A stretch of DNA of 10,456 bases from Candidatus Segatella intestinihominis (GTDB lineage Bacteria > Bacteroidota > Bacteroidia > Bacteroidales > Bacteroidaceae), in the NCBI GenBank assembly GCA_900548535.1, contig URLG01000087.1:1-10456 (forward strand). The letters are read 5' to 3'. Shown here piece by piece: positions 1 through 7,227 of this stretch. The position numbers were made by a program, and so were the translations under genes. The notes under the pieces were generated by a model. That model had not been told where the DNA came from and searched no databases. It saw nothing but the letters and a program-made list of their open reading frames with translations. Position 1 is the stretch's first letter; every line of letters starts with the position of its first letter.

Positions 1-2
1 TC

Positions 3-851
3 GTAGGTATGGGTAAGGACCTCTACGATAACAACGCATTGGCAAAAGAACTTTTCGATAAGGCCGACGAGATTCTCGGCTTCAAGATTACTGATATTAT
101 GTTTGCTGGTACTGACGAGCAGTTGAAGGAAACTAAGGTTACTCAGCCTGCTGTATTCCTCCACTCTGTTATCTCAGCCCTCTGCTTGGGCGATGAGTTC
201 CAGCCTACTATGGTAGCAGGTCACTCTCTCGGTGAGTTCTCAGCCCTCGTAGCTGCAGGTGCTATGGCTTTCGAGGATGGCTTGAAGCTCGTAGCTGCCC
301 GTGCCAACGCTATGCAGAAGGCTTGCGAGGCTAACCCTGGTACTATGGCTGCCATCATCGGCTTGCCTGATGAGAAGGTAGAGGAGATTTGTGCTGAGGT
401 TAGCTCTGAGGGCAATGTCGTTGTAGCTGCTAACTACAACTGCCCAGGTCAGCTCGTTATCTCAGGTAACGTAGACGCTATCAATGCTGCTTGCGAGAAG
501 TTGAAGGCTGCTGGTGCTAAGCGTGCTTTGCCTTTGAAGGTAGGTGGTGCTTTCCACTCTCCATTGATGCAGCCTGCTAAGGACGAGCTTCAGGCAGCTA
601 TCGAGAAGACTACTTTCTCAGCTCCTAAGTGCCCAGTTTACCAGAACGTAGACGGTAAGCCTCATACAGATCCAGCTGAGATTCAGCAGAACCTTATCGC
701 TCAGCTCACAAGCTCAGTACGTTGGACTGCTTCTGTTCAGGCAATGATTGCAGATGGTGCTGACGACTTTACTGAGTGTGGTCCTGGCAAGGCTTTGCAG
801 GGCATGATTGGCCGCATCGACAAGACTGTAAGTAATCACGGTATTGCATAA
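3..851 (+). CDS. fabD: Malonyl-CoA:ACP transacylase FabD, 5' end outside the window
   Basis: FabD moves the malonyl group from malonyl-CoA to acyl carrier protein, supplying the elongation unit for cytosolic type II fatty-acid synthesis. Numbering from the ATG at position 9, the nucleophile elbow GHSLGE places the catalytic Ser at residue 73. The substrate-binding Arg is in AARAN (R98), the catalytic His in GGAFHSP (H183), and a late GPGK motif is present. The frame is open to the window edge and reads Val-Gly before the first visible Met. The usual N-terminal FPGQG motif is absent, so the true start lies upstream, probably by about 10-15 residues. Codons favour GCT, GGT and CGT much more than in the genes downstream, which suggests high expression. 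No poly-T terminator follows, so read-through into the amylase gene 91 nt downstream is possible. Confidence 0.96.
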   Translation, partial: VGMGKDLYDNNALAKELFDKADEILGFKITDIMFAGTDEQLKETKVTQPAVFLHSVISALCLGDEFQPTMVAGHSLGEFSALVAAGAMAFEDGLKLVAARANAMQKACEANPGTMAAIIGLPDEKVEEICAEVSSEGNVVVAANYNCPGQLVISGNVDAINAACEKLKAAGAKRALPLKVGGAFHSPLMQPAKDELQAAIEKTTFSAPKCPVYQNVDGKPHTDPAEIQQNLIAQLTSSVRWTASVQAMIADGADDFTECGPGKALQGMIGRIDKTVSNHGIA

Positions 852-882
852 TCATCTATCAGAATAATCATGCGTTTTATCT

Positions 883-905
883 TCTCGGCAAAGGCGTTGC
901 CGGGA
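883..905 (+). other. Intergenic hairpin between fabD and the GH13 gene
   Basis: The arms tctcggcaa (883-891) and ttgccggga (897-905) form a 9-bp stem with one G-U pair and a 5-nt loop. No T tract follows, so this is not a typical intrinsic terminator. It may be an RNA-processing or stability element in a fabD-amylase transcript. No TAnnTTTG promoter is visible between it and the start at 943. Confidence 0.4.
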
Positions 906-942
906 AGGTAAAGCGTATTATCATTTAAGTAACGACCGCTTA

Positions 943-3135
943 ATGAAGGAAAAAATAGTTATTTATCAGGTGCTTCCTCGATTGTTTGGTAACAAGAATA
1001 CCACCCGTAAGGAGAATGGCACCATTGAAGAAAACGGTTGCGGAAAGCTTAATAACTTTACTGATGAGGTTTTGACCCGTATTCATGATATGGGTTTTAC
1101 TCATATTTGGTTTACGGGTGTGATTCGTCATGCCACACAGACAAACTACTCATCTTATGGAATTCCTACCCAACATGCTGAGGTGGTAAAGGGTAAGGCG
1201 GGTTCGCCATACGCCATCACCGACTATTATGACATCGACCCCGATCTGGCCGTAAACGTCAGTCTGAGAATGAAGGAGTGGGAGAGTCTTATCGAGCGTA
1301 CGCACAAGGCTGGCATGAAGGTCATCATGGACTTTGTGCCGAATCATGTGGCTCGTGAGTATCATTCCATCTGCAAGCCGGCAGGTGTACGAGATTTAGG
1401 AGAAGATGATGATACCAATATGCACTTCTCTACGAAGAATAATTTCTATTATGCATGGGGCGATCTCGACCTGAATGAAGTTCGCCGCTCTAAACCGGAG
1501 TTCAAGGCTTATAATGCTAAGGATGCCAAAATCTATGAGCCATACGAGGAGAGTCCGGCAAGAGCTACGGGAAACGACCGTTTCGACAACCGCCCGGGTT
1601 GCAACGACTGGTATGAGACAGTGAAGCTCAACTATGGTGTGGATTACTGTGATGCAGGTGGCAGAAGCTATCACTACGAACCGGTGCCAAGCACCTGGGG
1701 CAAGATGACGGATATCCTGCTCTACTGGGCAAGCAAGGGGGTAGATGGATTCCGCTGCGACATGGCTGAGATGGTGCCTACGGCATTCTGGTCATACGCT
1801 ACAGCGATTCTGAAGTCTAAGTACCCTCATATCATCGTTATCGGCGAGGTATATGATCCTAACCAGTATCGCAACTACGTGAAGGCGGGATTCGATTATC
1901 TCTACGACAAGGTGGGCATGTATGATTGTCTTCGTGGCGTGATTCGTGGTGAGCGTCCGGCAGCCAGTATCACTCACGAGTGGCAGGTGGTGGATGATAT
2001 CCGCGAGCACATGCTCTATTTCCTGGAGAATCATGATGAGCAGCGCATCGCCAGCGACTTCTTCTGCGGCAGCGCCATGAATGCGATTCCTGCGGCAGCC
2101 ATGAGTCTCTTCTTCCAGAAGAATCCTTTCATGCTCTATAGCGGACAGGAGTTTGGCGAGAAGGGTATGGATAAGGAAGGATTCAGCGGCAGAGATGGCC
2201 GTACTACGATATTCGACTACTGGAGTCCGGAGACCCTGACCCATGCTTATCAGGAAGGAGAGGAGGAAACATATACTGCAGAGCAGAAATATCTGGCTGC
2301 TACCTATCGCCAGCTTCTCCGTCTTGCCAATGAGGAGAAGGCACTTCGTGAGGGTGATACCTTCGACCTGATGTATGTGAATCCAGGTTCTGAAGACTTT
2401 GATCCACGTACCAATTTTGCCTTCCTTCGCAAGAAGGATCAGGAGGTGATGCTCATCGTGCTCAACTTTGCCCAGGAGGCTCGCCAGCTGCAGGTTTGCA
2501 TTCCAAGTCATGCCTTTGATTTCTTCCAGATTACGGAAGAGGAGGTTCTCGTTACCGAACTGTTCTCGGGTGGCAAGAAGAAGGTTGAACTGAAGAAGGA
2601 TGGCGTATTCCCGATATCAATGGATGCCAACGGAGTAAGAATCTATAAATTCAATGTCAAGATGGAGGAAAGTGATATTATATTGAATGAGCATCATAAG
2701 GAGGAATTCCCTCCTGCTCATACGGCTGAGCATCTGCTCAACCAGTTGATGGTTCGCATGTTTGGTTGCGAGCGTAGCAAGAATGCCCATATCGAGCGCA
2801 AGAAGAGTAAGATGACCTTCGTCATCGACCACAAGCCTAGTCGCCAGGAAGAGAAGGCGATAGAGGCTGAGATGAATCGCTTGATAGAGGAGGATATGCC
2901 TGTAACCTACGAGTTTGTGGATCGCGACCGTATTCCGGCAGAGGTCAAGCTCGACCGCCTGCCAGAGGATGCCAGCGAGACGCTTCGTCTGGTTCGCATT
3001 GGCGATTACGATGTGTGCCCATGCATCGGCAAGCACGTTCGCTCTACAGCGCAGATCGGCAAGTTTGTGATGCTCGGAACCAACTGGGATGAGCCATCTC
3101 ATTCATTGCGCATTCGCTTCAAGATAGTGCAATAG
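943..3135 (+). CDS. GH13 alpha-amylase-like enzyme fused to a C-terminal AlaX-type tRNA-editing (SAD) domain
   Basis: The 730-residue protein has two parts. Residues 1 to about 570 are a GH13 (beta/alpha)8 glycosidase with all four conserved regions: DFVPNH (130-135), GFRCD with nucleophile D273, GEVY with acid/base E302, and ENHDE with H364 and D365. A beta-sandwich-like tail ends near residue 570. There is no signal peptide, so it should act in the cytoplasm on alpha-1,4-glucans such as glycogen or imported maltodextrins. Residues about 585-730 match the second additional domain of threonyl/alanyl-tRNA synthetases and free-standing AlaX editing proteins, with the zinc motifs HTAEH (H593, H597) and CIGKH (C694, H698) and the DYDVCPCIGKH block. 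That family hydrolyses mischarged tRNA. The joint near residue 573 has no stop codon. An internal ATG (M574, position 2662) could start a separate editing protein. Both halves keep their catalytic or metal residues. A functional link between them is unknown. Confidence 0.9.
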   Translation: MKEKIVIYQVLPRLFGNKNTTRKENGTIEENGCGKLNNFTDEVLTRIHDMGFTHIWFTGVIRHATQTNYSSYGIPTQHAEVVKGKAGSPYAITDYYDIDPDLAVNVSLRMKEWESLIERTHKAGMKVIMDFVPNHVAREYHSICKPAGVRDLGEDDDTNMHFSTKNNFYYAWGDLDLNEVRRSKPEFKAYNAKDAKIYEPYEESPARATGNDRFDNRPGCNDWYETVKLNYGVDYCDAGGRSYHYEPVPSTWGKMTDILLYWASKGVDGFRCDMAEMVPTAFWSYATAILKSKYPHIIVIGEVYDPNQYRNYVKAGFDYLYDKVGMYDCLRGVIRGERPAASITHEWQVVDDIREHMLYFLENHDEQRIASDFFCGSAMNAIPAAAMSLFFQKNPFMLYSGQEFGEKGMDKEGFSGRDGRTTIFDYWSPETLTHAYQEGEEETYTAEQKYLAATYRQLLRLANEEKALREGDTFDLMYVNPGSEDFDPRTNFAFLRKKDQEVMLIVLNFAQEARQLQVCIPSHAFDFFQITEEEVLVTELFSGGKKKVELKKDGVFPISMDANGVRIYKFNVKMEESDIILNEHHKEEFPPAHTAEHLLNQLMVRMFGCERSKNAHIERKKSKMTFVIDHKPSRQEEKAIEAEMNRLIEEDMPVTYEFVDRDRIPAEVKLDRLPEDASETLRLVRIGDYDVCPCIGKHVRSTAQIGKFVMLGTNWDEPSHSLRIRFKIVQ

Positions 3136-3185
3136 AAGCATTTAAATGACAAAATCGTACAAAATTAAAAAAGATATTGCATTCC

Positions 3186-3250
3186 AAAAGTCCTTTCACC
3201 TTTTGTGTAACTTGCTTGGTGTGAGTTATATCCGGTGAAAGGACTTTTCT
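3186..3250 (+). terminator. Long stem-loop terminator after the GH13-SAD gene
   Basis: A perfect 15-bp inverted repeat (aaaagtcctttcacc at 3186-3200, its complement at 3234-3248) encloses a 33-nt loop. Inside the loop a smaller taact/agtta stem can form. The right arm ends in a T-rich stretch continuing to about 3253. It lies 50 nt after the stop of the amylase fusion and upstream of the eno promoter, so it probably ends the upstream transcript. Confidence 0.75.
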
Positions 3251-3263
3251 TTTAATCCCCATA

Positions 3264-3298
3264 AGTGGGTATTTTGATAGCCTTCCAAAATACTCATT
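3264..3298 (+). repeat. Inverted repeat upstream of the eno promoter
   Basis: The arms centred on gggtattttg (3267-3276) and caaaatactc (3286-3295) pair, extend outward to 3264 and 3298 with G-U pairs, and leave a 9-nt loop. It sits 18 nt upstream of the eno -33 element. It could be an operator or a second stem in the terminator region. Function is not established. Confidence 0.35.
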
Positions 3299-3315
3299 AA
3301 TGATGATACCCTAGA

Positions 3316-3347
3316 TTTGGATAATCCGTGATTTCTTTTTAATTTTG
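3316..3347 (+). promoter_or_regulatory. eno promoter (Bacteroidota type)
   Basis: TTTG at 3316-3319 is followed after 20 nt by TAATTTTG at 3340-3347, matching the Bacteroidota primary-sigma consensus TTTG-N19-21-TAnnTTTG. The predicted transcript starts a few bases downstream, giving a leader of about 40 nt. An A/G-rich stretch (aaaagga, about 3377-3383) precedes the eno ATG. Confidence 0.75.
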
Positions 3348-3394
3348 CAGTCGGAAAAAGACAAGTTTTAAGTAATTAAAAGGAAAATAAAATT

Positions 3395-4702
3395 ATGAAA
3401 ATCGAAAAAGTACATGCAAGAGAAATCTTGGATTCACGTGGCAATCCAACAGTTGAGGTTGAGGTAACATTGCAGTCAGGCATTGTGGGCAGAGCTTCTG
3501 TTCCATCTGGCGCATCTACCGGCGAGAACGAGGCACTCGAACTTCGTGATGGCGACAAGAACCGCTATCTGGGCAAGGGTGTGCTCAAGGCTGTGGAGAA
3601 TGTCAACAATATCATTGCTCCTGCCCTCAAGGGTATGTCGGTGTTGGAGCAACGAGCCATCGACTATAAGATGTTGGAGCTGGACGGTACCAAGACCAAG
3701 TCAAATCTGGGTGCCAATGCCATCCTTGGTGTGTCTCTCGCCGCAGCCCATGCCGCCGCAGAGTATCTCCACATCCCTCTCTATCGCTACATCGGCGGTT
3801 GCAACACCTATACCTTGCCAGTGCCAATGATGAACATCATCAATGGGGGTGCCCACTCTGATGCGCCTATCGCCTTCCAGGAGTTTATGATTCGTCCTGT
3901 GGGTGCACCTTCAGAGAAGGAAGCTATCCGCATGGGTGCCGAGGTGTTCCATGCCTTGGCTAAGCTCTTGAAGAAGCGCGGTCTCTCTACAGCCGTAGGC
4001 GATGAGGGTGGTTTCGCCCCTGCGCTCAATGGTATCGAGGATGCACTCGATAGCATCTGTCAGGCCATCAAGGATGCAGGTTATGAGCCTGGCAAGGACG
4101 TGAAGATTGCCATGGACTGCGCAGCCAGCGAGTTTGCCGTACAGGAGAATGGCGAGTGGTACTATGACTATCGCCAGTTGAAGGATGGCAAGAAGAAGGA
4201 TCCTAATGGCAAGAAACTGACTGCTGCTGAGCAGATTAAGTTCTTGGAGGAATTGATAACCAAGTATCCTATCGACTCTATCGAGGATGGCCTCGATGAG
4301 AACGACTGGGACAACTGGGTGAAGCTCACCGCAGCCATCGGCGACCGTTGCCAGTTGGTAGGTGATGACCTCTTCGTAACCAACGTGAAGTTCCTGGAGA
4401 AGGGCATCAAGATGGGTGCAGCCAACTCTATCCTCATCAAGGTAAACCAGATAGGTTCGCTCACCGAGACGCTTGATGCCATAGAGATGGCTCATCGTCA
4501 TGGTTATACCACGGTTACCTCTCACCGTTCTGGCGAGACAGAGGATACCACCATCGCCGACATTGCCGTAGCCACCAACTCTGGTCAGATCAAGACAGGT
4601 AGTATGAGCCGCACCGACCGTATGGCTAAGTACAACCAGCTTATCCGCATCGAGGAGCAGCTAGGCTCACGTGCCGTATATGGTTATAAGAAACTGAAGT
4701 AA
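3395..4702 (+). CDS. eno: Enolase (phosphopyruvate hydratase)
   Basis: Enolase interconverts 2-phosphoglycerate and phosphoenolpyruvate in glycolysis and gluconeogenesis, in the cytoplasm. The 435-residue product is full length for bacterial enolase. It shows the N-terminal DSRGNPTVEVEV block, the mobile-loop SGAST (39-43), NGGAHS with H154, and the catalytic acid E204 in GDEGGFAP. The magnesium ligands are D241, E297 and D324. The catalytic base is K349 in the ILIKVNQIG signature, and the substrate loop is SHRSGETED (376-384), followed by K400. It has its own promoter and is closed by a strong terminator, so it is monocistronic. The start is the first ATG after the promoter and gives the canonical MKIEKVHAREILDSRGNP N-terminus. 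Nothing about it is unusual. Confidence 0.98.
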   Translation: MKIEKVHAREILDSRGNPTVEVEVTLQSGIVGRASVPSGASTGENEALELRDGDKNRYLGKGVLKAVENVNNIIAPALKGMSVLEQRAIDYKMLELDGTKTKSNLGANAILGVSLAAAHAAAEYLHIPLYRYIGGCNTYTLPVPMMNIINGGAHSDAPIAFQEFMIRPVGAPSEKEAIRMGAEVFHALAKLLKKRGLSTAVGDEGGFAPALNGIEDALDSICQAIKDAGYEPGKDVKIAMDCAASEFAVQENGEWYYDYRQLKDGKKKDPNGKKLTAAEQIKFLEELITKYPIDSIEDGLDENDWDNWVKLTAAIGDRCQLVGDDLFVTNVKFLEKGIKMGAANSILIKVNQIGSLTETLDAIEMAHRHGYTTVTSHRSGETEDTTIADIAVATNSGQIKTGSMSRTDRMAKYNQLIRIEEQLGSRAVYGYKKLK

Positions 4703-4734
4703 GATATATAAAAAATCATTCAAAGTTCATCTTT

Positions 4735-4782
4735 AGGGCTTTCAAGAGACCATCTCCATAGGTCTTTTGGAAGCCCTTTTCT
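4735..4782 (+). terminator. Intrinsic terminator of eno
   Basis: A 17-bp stem with two G-U pairs (4735-4751 with 4761-4777) closes on a 9-nt loop and is followed by a T-rich tail (ttttctt). It begins 33 nt after the eno stop codon. Confidence 0.85.
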
Positions 4783-4875
4783 TATTCCCCAATTCCAAAA
4801 ATATTATAAGATATTTGGATTTGGCTCCCAAAATATCAAGTTTCTGCATTGTAAAGGAGACAAGATTTTTGCTTC

Positions 4876-4938
4876 TGCGGAGAATAATCAGTCTATTCTC
4901 CGCAAAATATGCGGAGAATAATGCAAAAAATCTCCGCA
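4876..4938 (+). promoter_or_regulatory. Tandem palindromes upstream of fic, probable operator
   Basis: Four copies of an 11-bp half-site lie in alternating orientation: tgcggagaata (4876-4886), its exact complement (4894-4904), tgcggagaata again (4910-4920), and a complement matching 8 of 11 bases (4928-4938). Both palindromes have the same geometry, arm 11, spacer 7, arm 11. They are 34 bp apart start to start, about three helical turns. The array ends 4 nt before the -33 element of fic. This is the architecture of a cooperative transcription-factor site. Which protein binds is unknown. The winged helix at the end of Fic itself is one candidate. Confidence 0.75.
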
Positions 4939-4942
4939 AAAC

Positions 4943-4973
4943 TTGCAGGATTAAGGGAAAAAATGTATATTTG
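4943..4973 (+). promoter_or_regulatory. fic promoter (Bacteroidota type)
   Basis: TTG at 4943-4945 is followed after 20 nt by TATATTTG at 4966-4973, a full match to the TAnnTTTG element. The start codon at 4997 lies only 23 nt beyond it, so the leader is very short. Confidence 0.75.
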
Positions 4974-4996
4974 CAGCCACAATTAGACACAAGAAT

Positions 4997-6106
4997 ATGA
5001 TGAATGGAATGACAAAATACATTTGGCAACAGCCTGGCTGGCCCCACATGGTATGGAGGGATGAATGTTTCAGTAGTATCTTGGCAGAGGTAAATCTGCT
5101 AAGAGGCAAGTTGCTGGGCAGGGTTTCCATGTTTGGATTTGAGGAGCAAAACCTATCCATGCTTGACTTTCTGACCCAAGAGATAGTGCATTCTGCCAAG
5201 ATAGAGGGTGAAGACTTGAATCGCGACAGTGTGCGTTCTTCTGTGGCTATGCATTTGGGCTTGCAGTATGAAGGCTTGCCCACGCCCGACCATTATACCG
5301 AGGGGGTAGTGCAAGTAATGATGGATGCCGTGCAGCATCATGCAGACTCAGTGGATGCCGAGCGACTATTTTCTTGGCATGGTGCTTTGTTTCCTACGGG
5401 CAGGAGCGGTCTTTACAAGATAACAGTGGCTGCTTGGCGACAAGGAGAGGAGGCCATGCAGGTTGTGTCTGGACCATTGGGACATCAAAAAGTGCATTAT
5501 GAGGCACCTGATACACAGGCTGTTCCCCAGATGATGGAGCAATTGCTGCAGTGGGTAAATACGGAGCAAAATATAGATTCTTTGGTCAAGGCTGCAGTGG
5601 CTCATCTTTGGTTTGTCACGATTCATCCTTTTGATGATGGCAATGGCAGAATCTGCCGAACGCTCACGGAGCTTCTTCTTTCTCGTGCCGACCAGACATC
5701 GCAGCGCTATTATAGTCTTTCTTCCGAGATATTGAATCATCGTAAGGCATATTACGAGCATTTGGAACAGGCACAGAAAGGCGATTTAGATGTAACCTCA
5801 TGGATAGAATGGTTCTTGCAAACCTTGAAGTCGGCAGTAGAGGTAGCATTGCAGAAGACCGAGAATGTAGTTCGCAAGGCTCATTTCTGGAGCGAACATC
5901 AATCGTTGTCATTCAATGATCGCCAGCGCAAGGTGCTCAATATGCTCCTGGATGGTTTTGAGGGCAAGCTAAATTCTTCTAAATGGTATAAGATAAACCA
6001 TTGCTCTCAAGATACCGCCAATCGTGATATCAAGGACTTGATAGCGAAAGGCATCTTAAGACAGACTGATGAGGGTGGTAGAAGTACTAGTTACGAACTT
6101 GTGTGA
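4997..6106 (+). CDS. Fic family protein (probable AMPylase) with N-terminal inhibitory motif and C-terminal winged helix
   Basis: Fic enzymes usually transfer AMP from ATP to a hydroxyl side chain of a target protein. The 369-residue product starts with a DUF4172-like N-terminal domain (about 5-90, motif YIWQQPGWP). It contains S66-A-K-I-E70-G, matching the inhibitory motif [S/T]xxxE[G/N], so activity should be self-restrained by the N-terminal helix (class II Fic). The Fic core carries the catalytic HPFDDGNGRICR loop (210-221), complete with His, acid, Asn and Arg. A likely target-binding flap lies at about 157-171. Residues about 303-369 look like a winged helix (SFNDRQRKVLNML, then TANRDIKDLIAKGILR). 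Starts at M1, M2 or M5 are all possible. The gene stands alone between its own promoter and terminator. The paired palindromes upstream suggest autoregulation, but this is inference. No separate antitoxin gene is seen. Confidence 0.93.
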   Translation: MMNGMTKYIWQQPGWPHMVWRDECFSSILAEVNLLRGKLLGRVSMFGFEEQNLSMLDFLTQEIVHSAKIEGEDLNRDSVRSSVAMHLGLQYEGLPTPDHYTEGVVQVMMDAVQHHADSVDAERLFSWHGALFPTGRSGLYKITVAAWRQGEEAMQVVSGPLGHQKVHYEAPDTQAVPQMMEQLLQWVNTEQNIDSLVKAAVAHLWFVTIHPFDDGNGRICRTLTELLLSRADQTSQRYYSLSSEILNHRKAYYEHLEQAQKGDLDVTSWIEWFLQTLKSAVEVALQKTENVVRKAHFWSEHQSLSFNDRQRKVLNMLLDGFEGKLNSSKWYKINHCSQDTANRDIKDLIAKGILRQTDEGGRSTSYELV

Positions 6107-6116
6107 CGTATCTCAT

Positions 6117-6146
6117 AGGGTGAAGCTGTATGGCTTCACCCTTTTC
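6117..6146 (+). terminator. Intrinsic terminator of fic
   Basis: A perfect 10-bp stem (agggtgaagc at 6117-6126 with gcttcaccct at 6133-6142) closes on a 6-nt loop and runs into TTTT. It begins 11 nt after the fic stop codon. Confidence 0.88.
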
Positions 6147-6501
6147 GTTGTAGGGGATAATGCCTTCATTTCCCCATTCTTGTGCTGTGAAAACTTTGAA
6201 TCGCACATCTTTTGCCGACCGCCACGCGTTCTTTTGCCGACCGCAATAATAACTTCGGACGACCGCCCTACAATCTTACGCCGACCGCCACACAATCTCA
6301 CGCCGACCGCCAAAAGATGTGCAGAAGGCATTTTTATCACCATTATCCTGTACACTTGCAGTCATTACACCGTACGTTTGTAGCCATACGGATGGTCATT
6401 GAGTCCATTGATAGTCCCTTGTCCTTTGCCACCTTTCTATTTGTCTCATCGCCCATTGCCCAAATTGTCCTTTCACCATAAGCTTCTAATATTCATTGTG
6501 A
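6147..6501. other. Gene-free interval between fic and the helicase remnant
   Basis: I see no credible gene here. The central part is a 22-bp-period repeat array (6203-6322), whose period is not a multiple of three, so open frames across it are not coding. From 6323 to 6501 the sequence is unremarkable and has no promoter of the TAnnTTTG type before the helicase fragment. This agrees with the fragment being the leftover of a deletion. Confidence 0.6.
6203..6322. repeat. Five-unit 22-bp tandem array bounded by a 12-bp inverted repeat
   Basis: The 10-bp core gccgaccgcc starts at 6214, 6236 (last base a), 6258 (gacgaccgcc), 6280 and 6302, an exact 22-bp period. The 12-nt stretches between cores are less conserved but share an atct-like centre in several units (acaatctta, acaatctca). 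The array is enclosed by gcacatcttttg (6203-6214) and its perfect complement caaaagatgtgc (6311-6322). The outer arms could pair and hold the array as one large loop. The role is unknown. Confidence 0.8.
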
Positions 6502-7227
6502 TTTATCGAGGCGAATGGTAGATATACCAATATTCTGGTAGTGTATCCACCTGCTGTGGAGAAGAACTGGAAGGATACTTTCAAACTCTTTGGTATCAAG
6601 CGATATGCCCAGTTTGTAAGCAATGGCAGCCTGAGTAAAATCATTCATGGAGAAGGTAACTTCCGAGAGAAAGGGGAGTATGACATGGTTATCGTGGATG
6701 AGGCTCACAACTTCCGTGGAGAGACGGCGGCAAGATACGATGACCTACTGTTGATATGCAAGACTCCTAGGGTGAACGAAGGCTTGGTAAAGGGCAGACA
6801 GAAAAAGAACTTACTTCATTCCACTATCGTTTATCTCTCTTCTCCACAAAAGATAGAGTATTATTGGGTGCATGATGATGGTAGGGCAGAGTCTATCCCA
6901 TTCTTGGATGCCATGGACATCATGAAGGCTAAGATGGATGAACAGCCAGAACCTTTCGAGGAAGTGATGGATTATCATTATGAGCAGGTTAAGAATGCCG
7001 TTCAGTCATATAAGAGCCATGTGATAGCCGTGGTGGATACGGATAGCATTGCCAATATGAAGAAAGACAAATCTACCAATGATGTGCTGAGTATTCTTCG
7101 CATGATGCAGAGAACCCTGGGGGCTGATGAAGTGCATAATGGACAGAGCATCGAGCAATGTATGTGTATACCAATATGTCGAATGATACTAAGGTTACTG
7201 TATTGCGCCAAATCTCTGCCGAGATGA
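6502..7227 (+). pseudogene. Remnant of an SF2/SNF2-type helicase (5'-truncated, internally deleted)
   Basis: The reading frame opens after a stop at 6499-6501 and enters at once into helicase-like sequence (YTNILVVYPPAVEKNW), corresponding to motif Ia. The Walker B box VIVDEAHNFRGE follows, with DEAH encoded at 6697-6708. The Walker A (GxGKT) part that should precede is missing, and no promoter or good start codon is visible; only a GTG at 6541 is available. After KGRQKK (near 6808) the expected motif III (SAT) and the helicase C-terminal domain are absent. The frame instead continues into LSSPQKIEYYWVHDDG, which resembles the region after the helicase core in large Bacteroidota helicases; this rests on recall. 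From about 7158 the frame no longer looks like protein, while another frame takes over. It cannot be an active helicase. Confidence 0.75.

Larger units (their letters stand above)
4783..4996 (+). other. fic upstream regulatory region
   Basis: This intergenic stretch between the eno terminator and the fic start codon carries no credible gene. The first 90 nt are AT-rich without a clear element. The remainder holds the double palindrome (4876-4938) and the fic promoter (4943-4973), leaving a very short leader of about 15-20 nt. Confidence 0.7.

Noticed and set aside
9..11. ATG at position 9 as the true fabD start
   Set aside because: The frame is open upstream and the conserved FPGQG segment expected before it is missing, so this Met is internal.
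1792..2511. Long antisense frame opposite the GH13 gene (239 residues)
   Set aside because: It is a shadow of the codon composition of a clearly conserved plus-strand gene, and its protein has no recognisable domain.
3911..4525. Long antisense frame opposite eno (204 residues)
   Set aside because: eno is unambiguous on the plus strand. The antisense product is Leu/Ile-rich shadow sequence.
6203..6322. CRISPR array
   Set aside because: The repeated core is only about 10 bp with 12-nt intervals that resemble each other, far below CRISPR repeat and spacer lengths, and no cas gene is present.
6323..6480. Minus-strand frame reading MGDETNRKVAKDKG as a small gene
   Set aside because: It is short, lacks a promoter or ribosome-binding region, and ends inside unremarkable sequence. 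I could not support it.
6113..6481. Open frames across the 22-bp array on both strands
   Set aside because: They are products of a repeat whose period is not a multiple of three. The encoded sequences are low-complexity and there is no promoter or start context.
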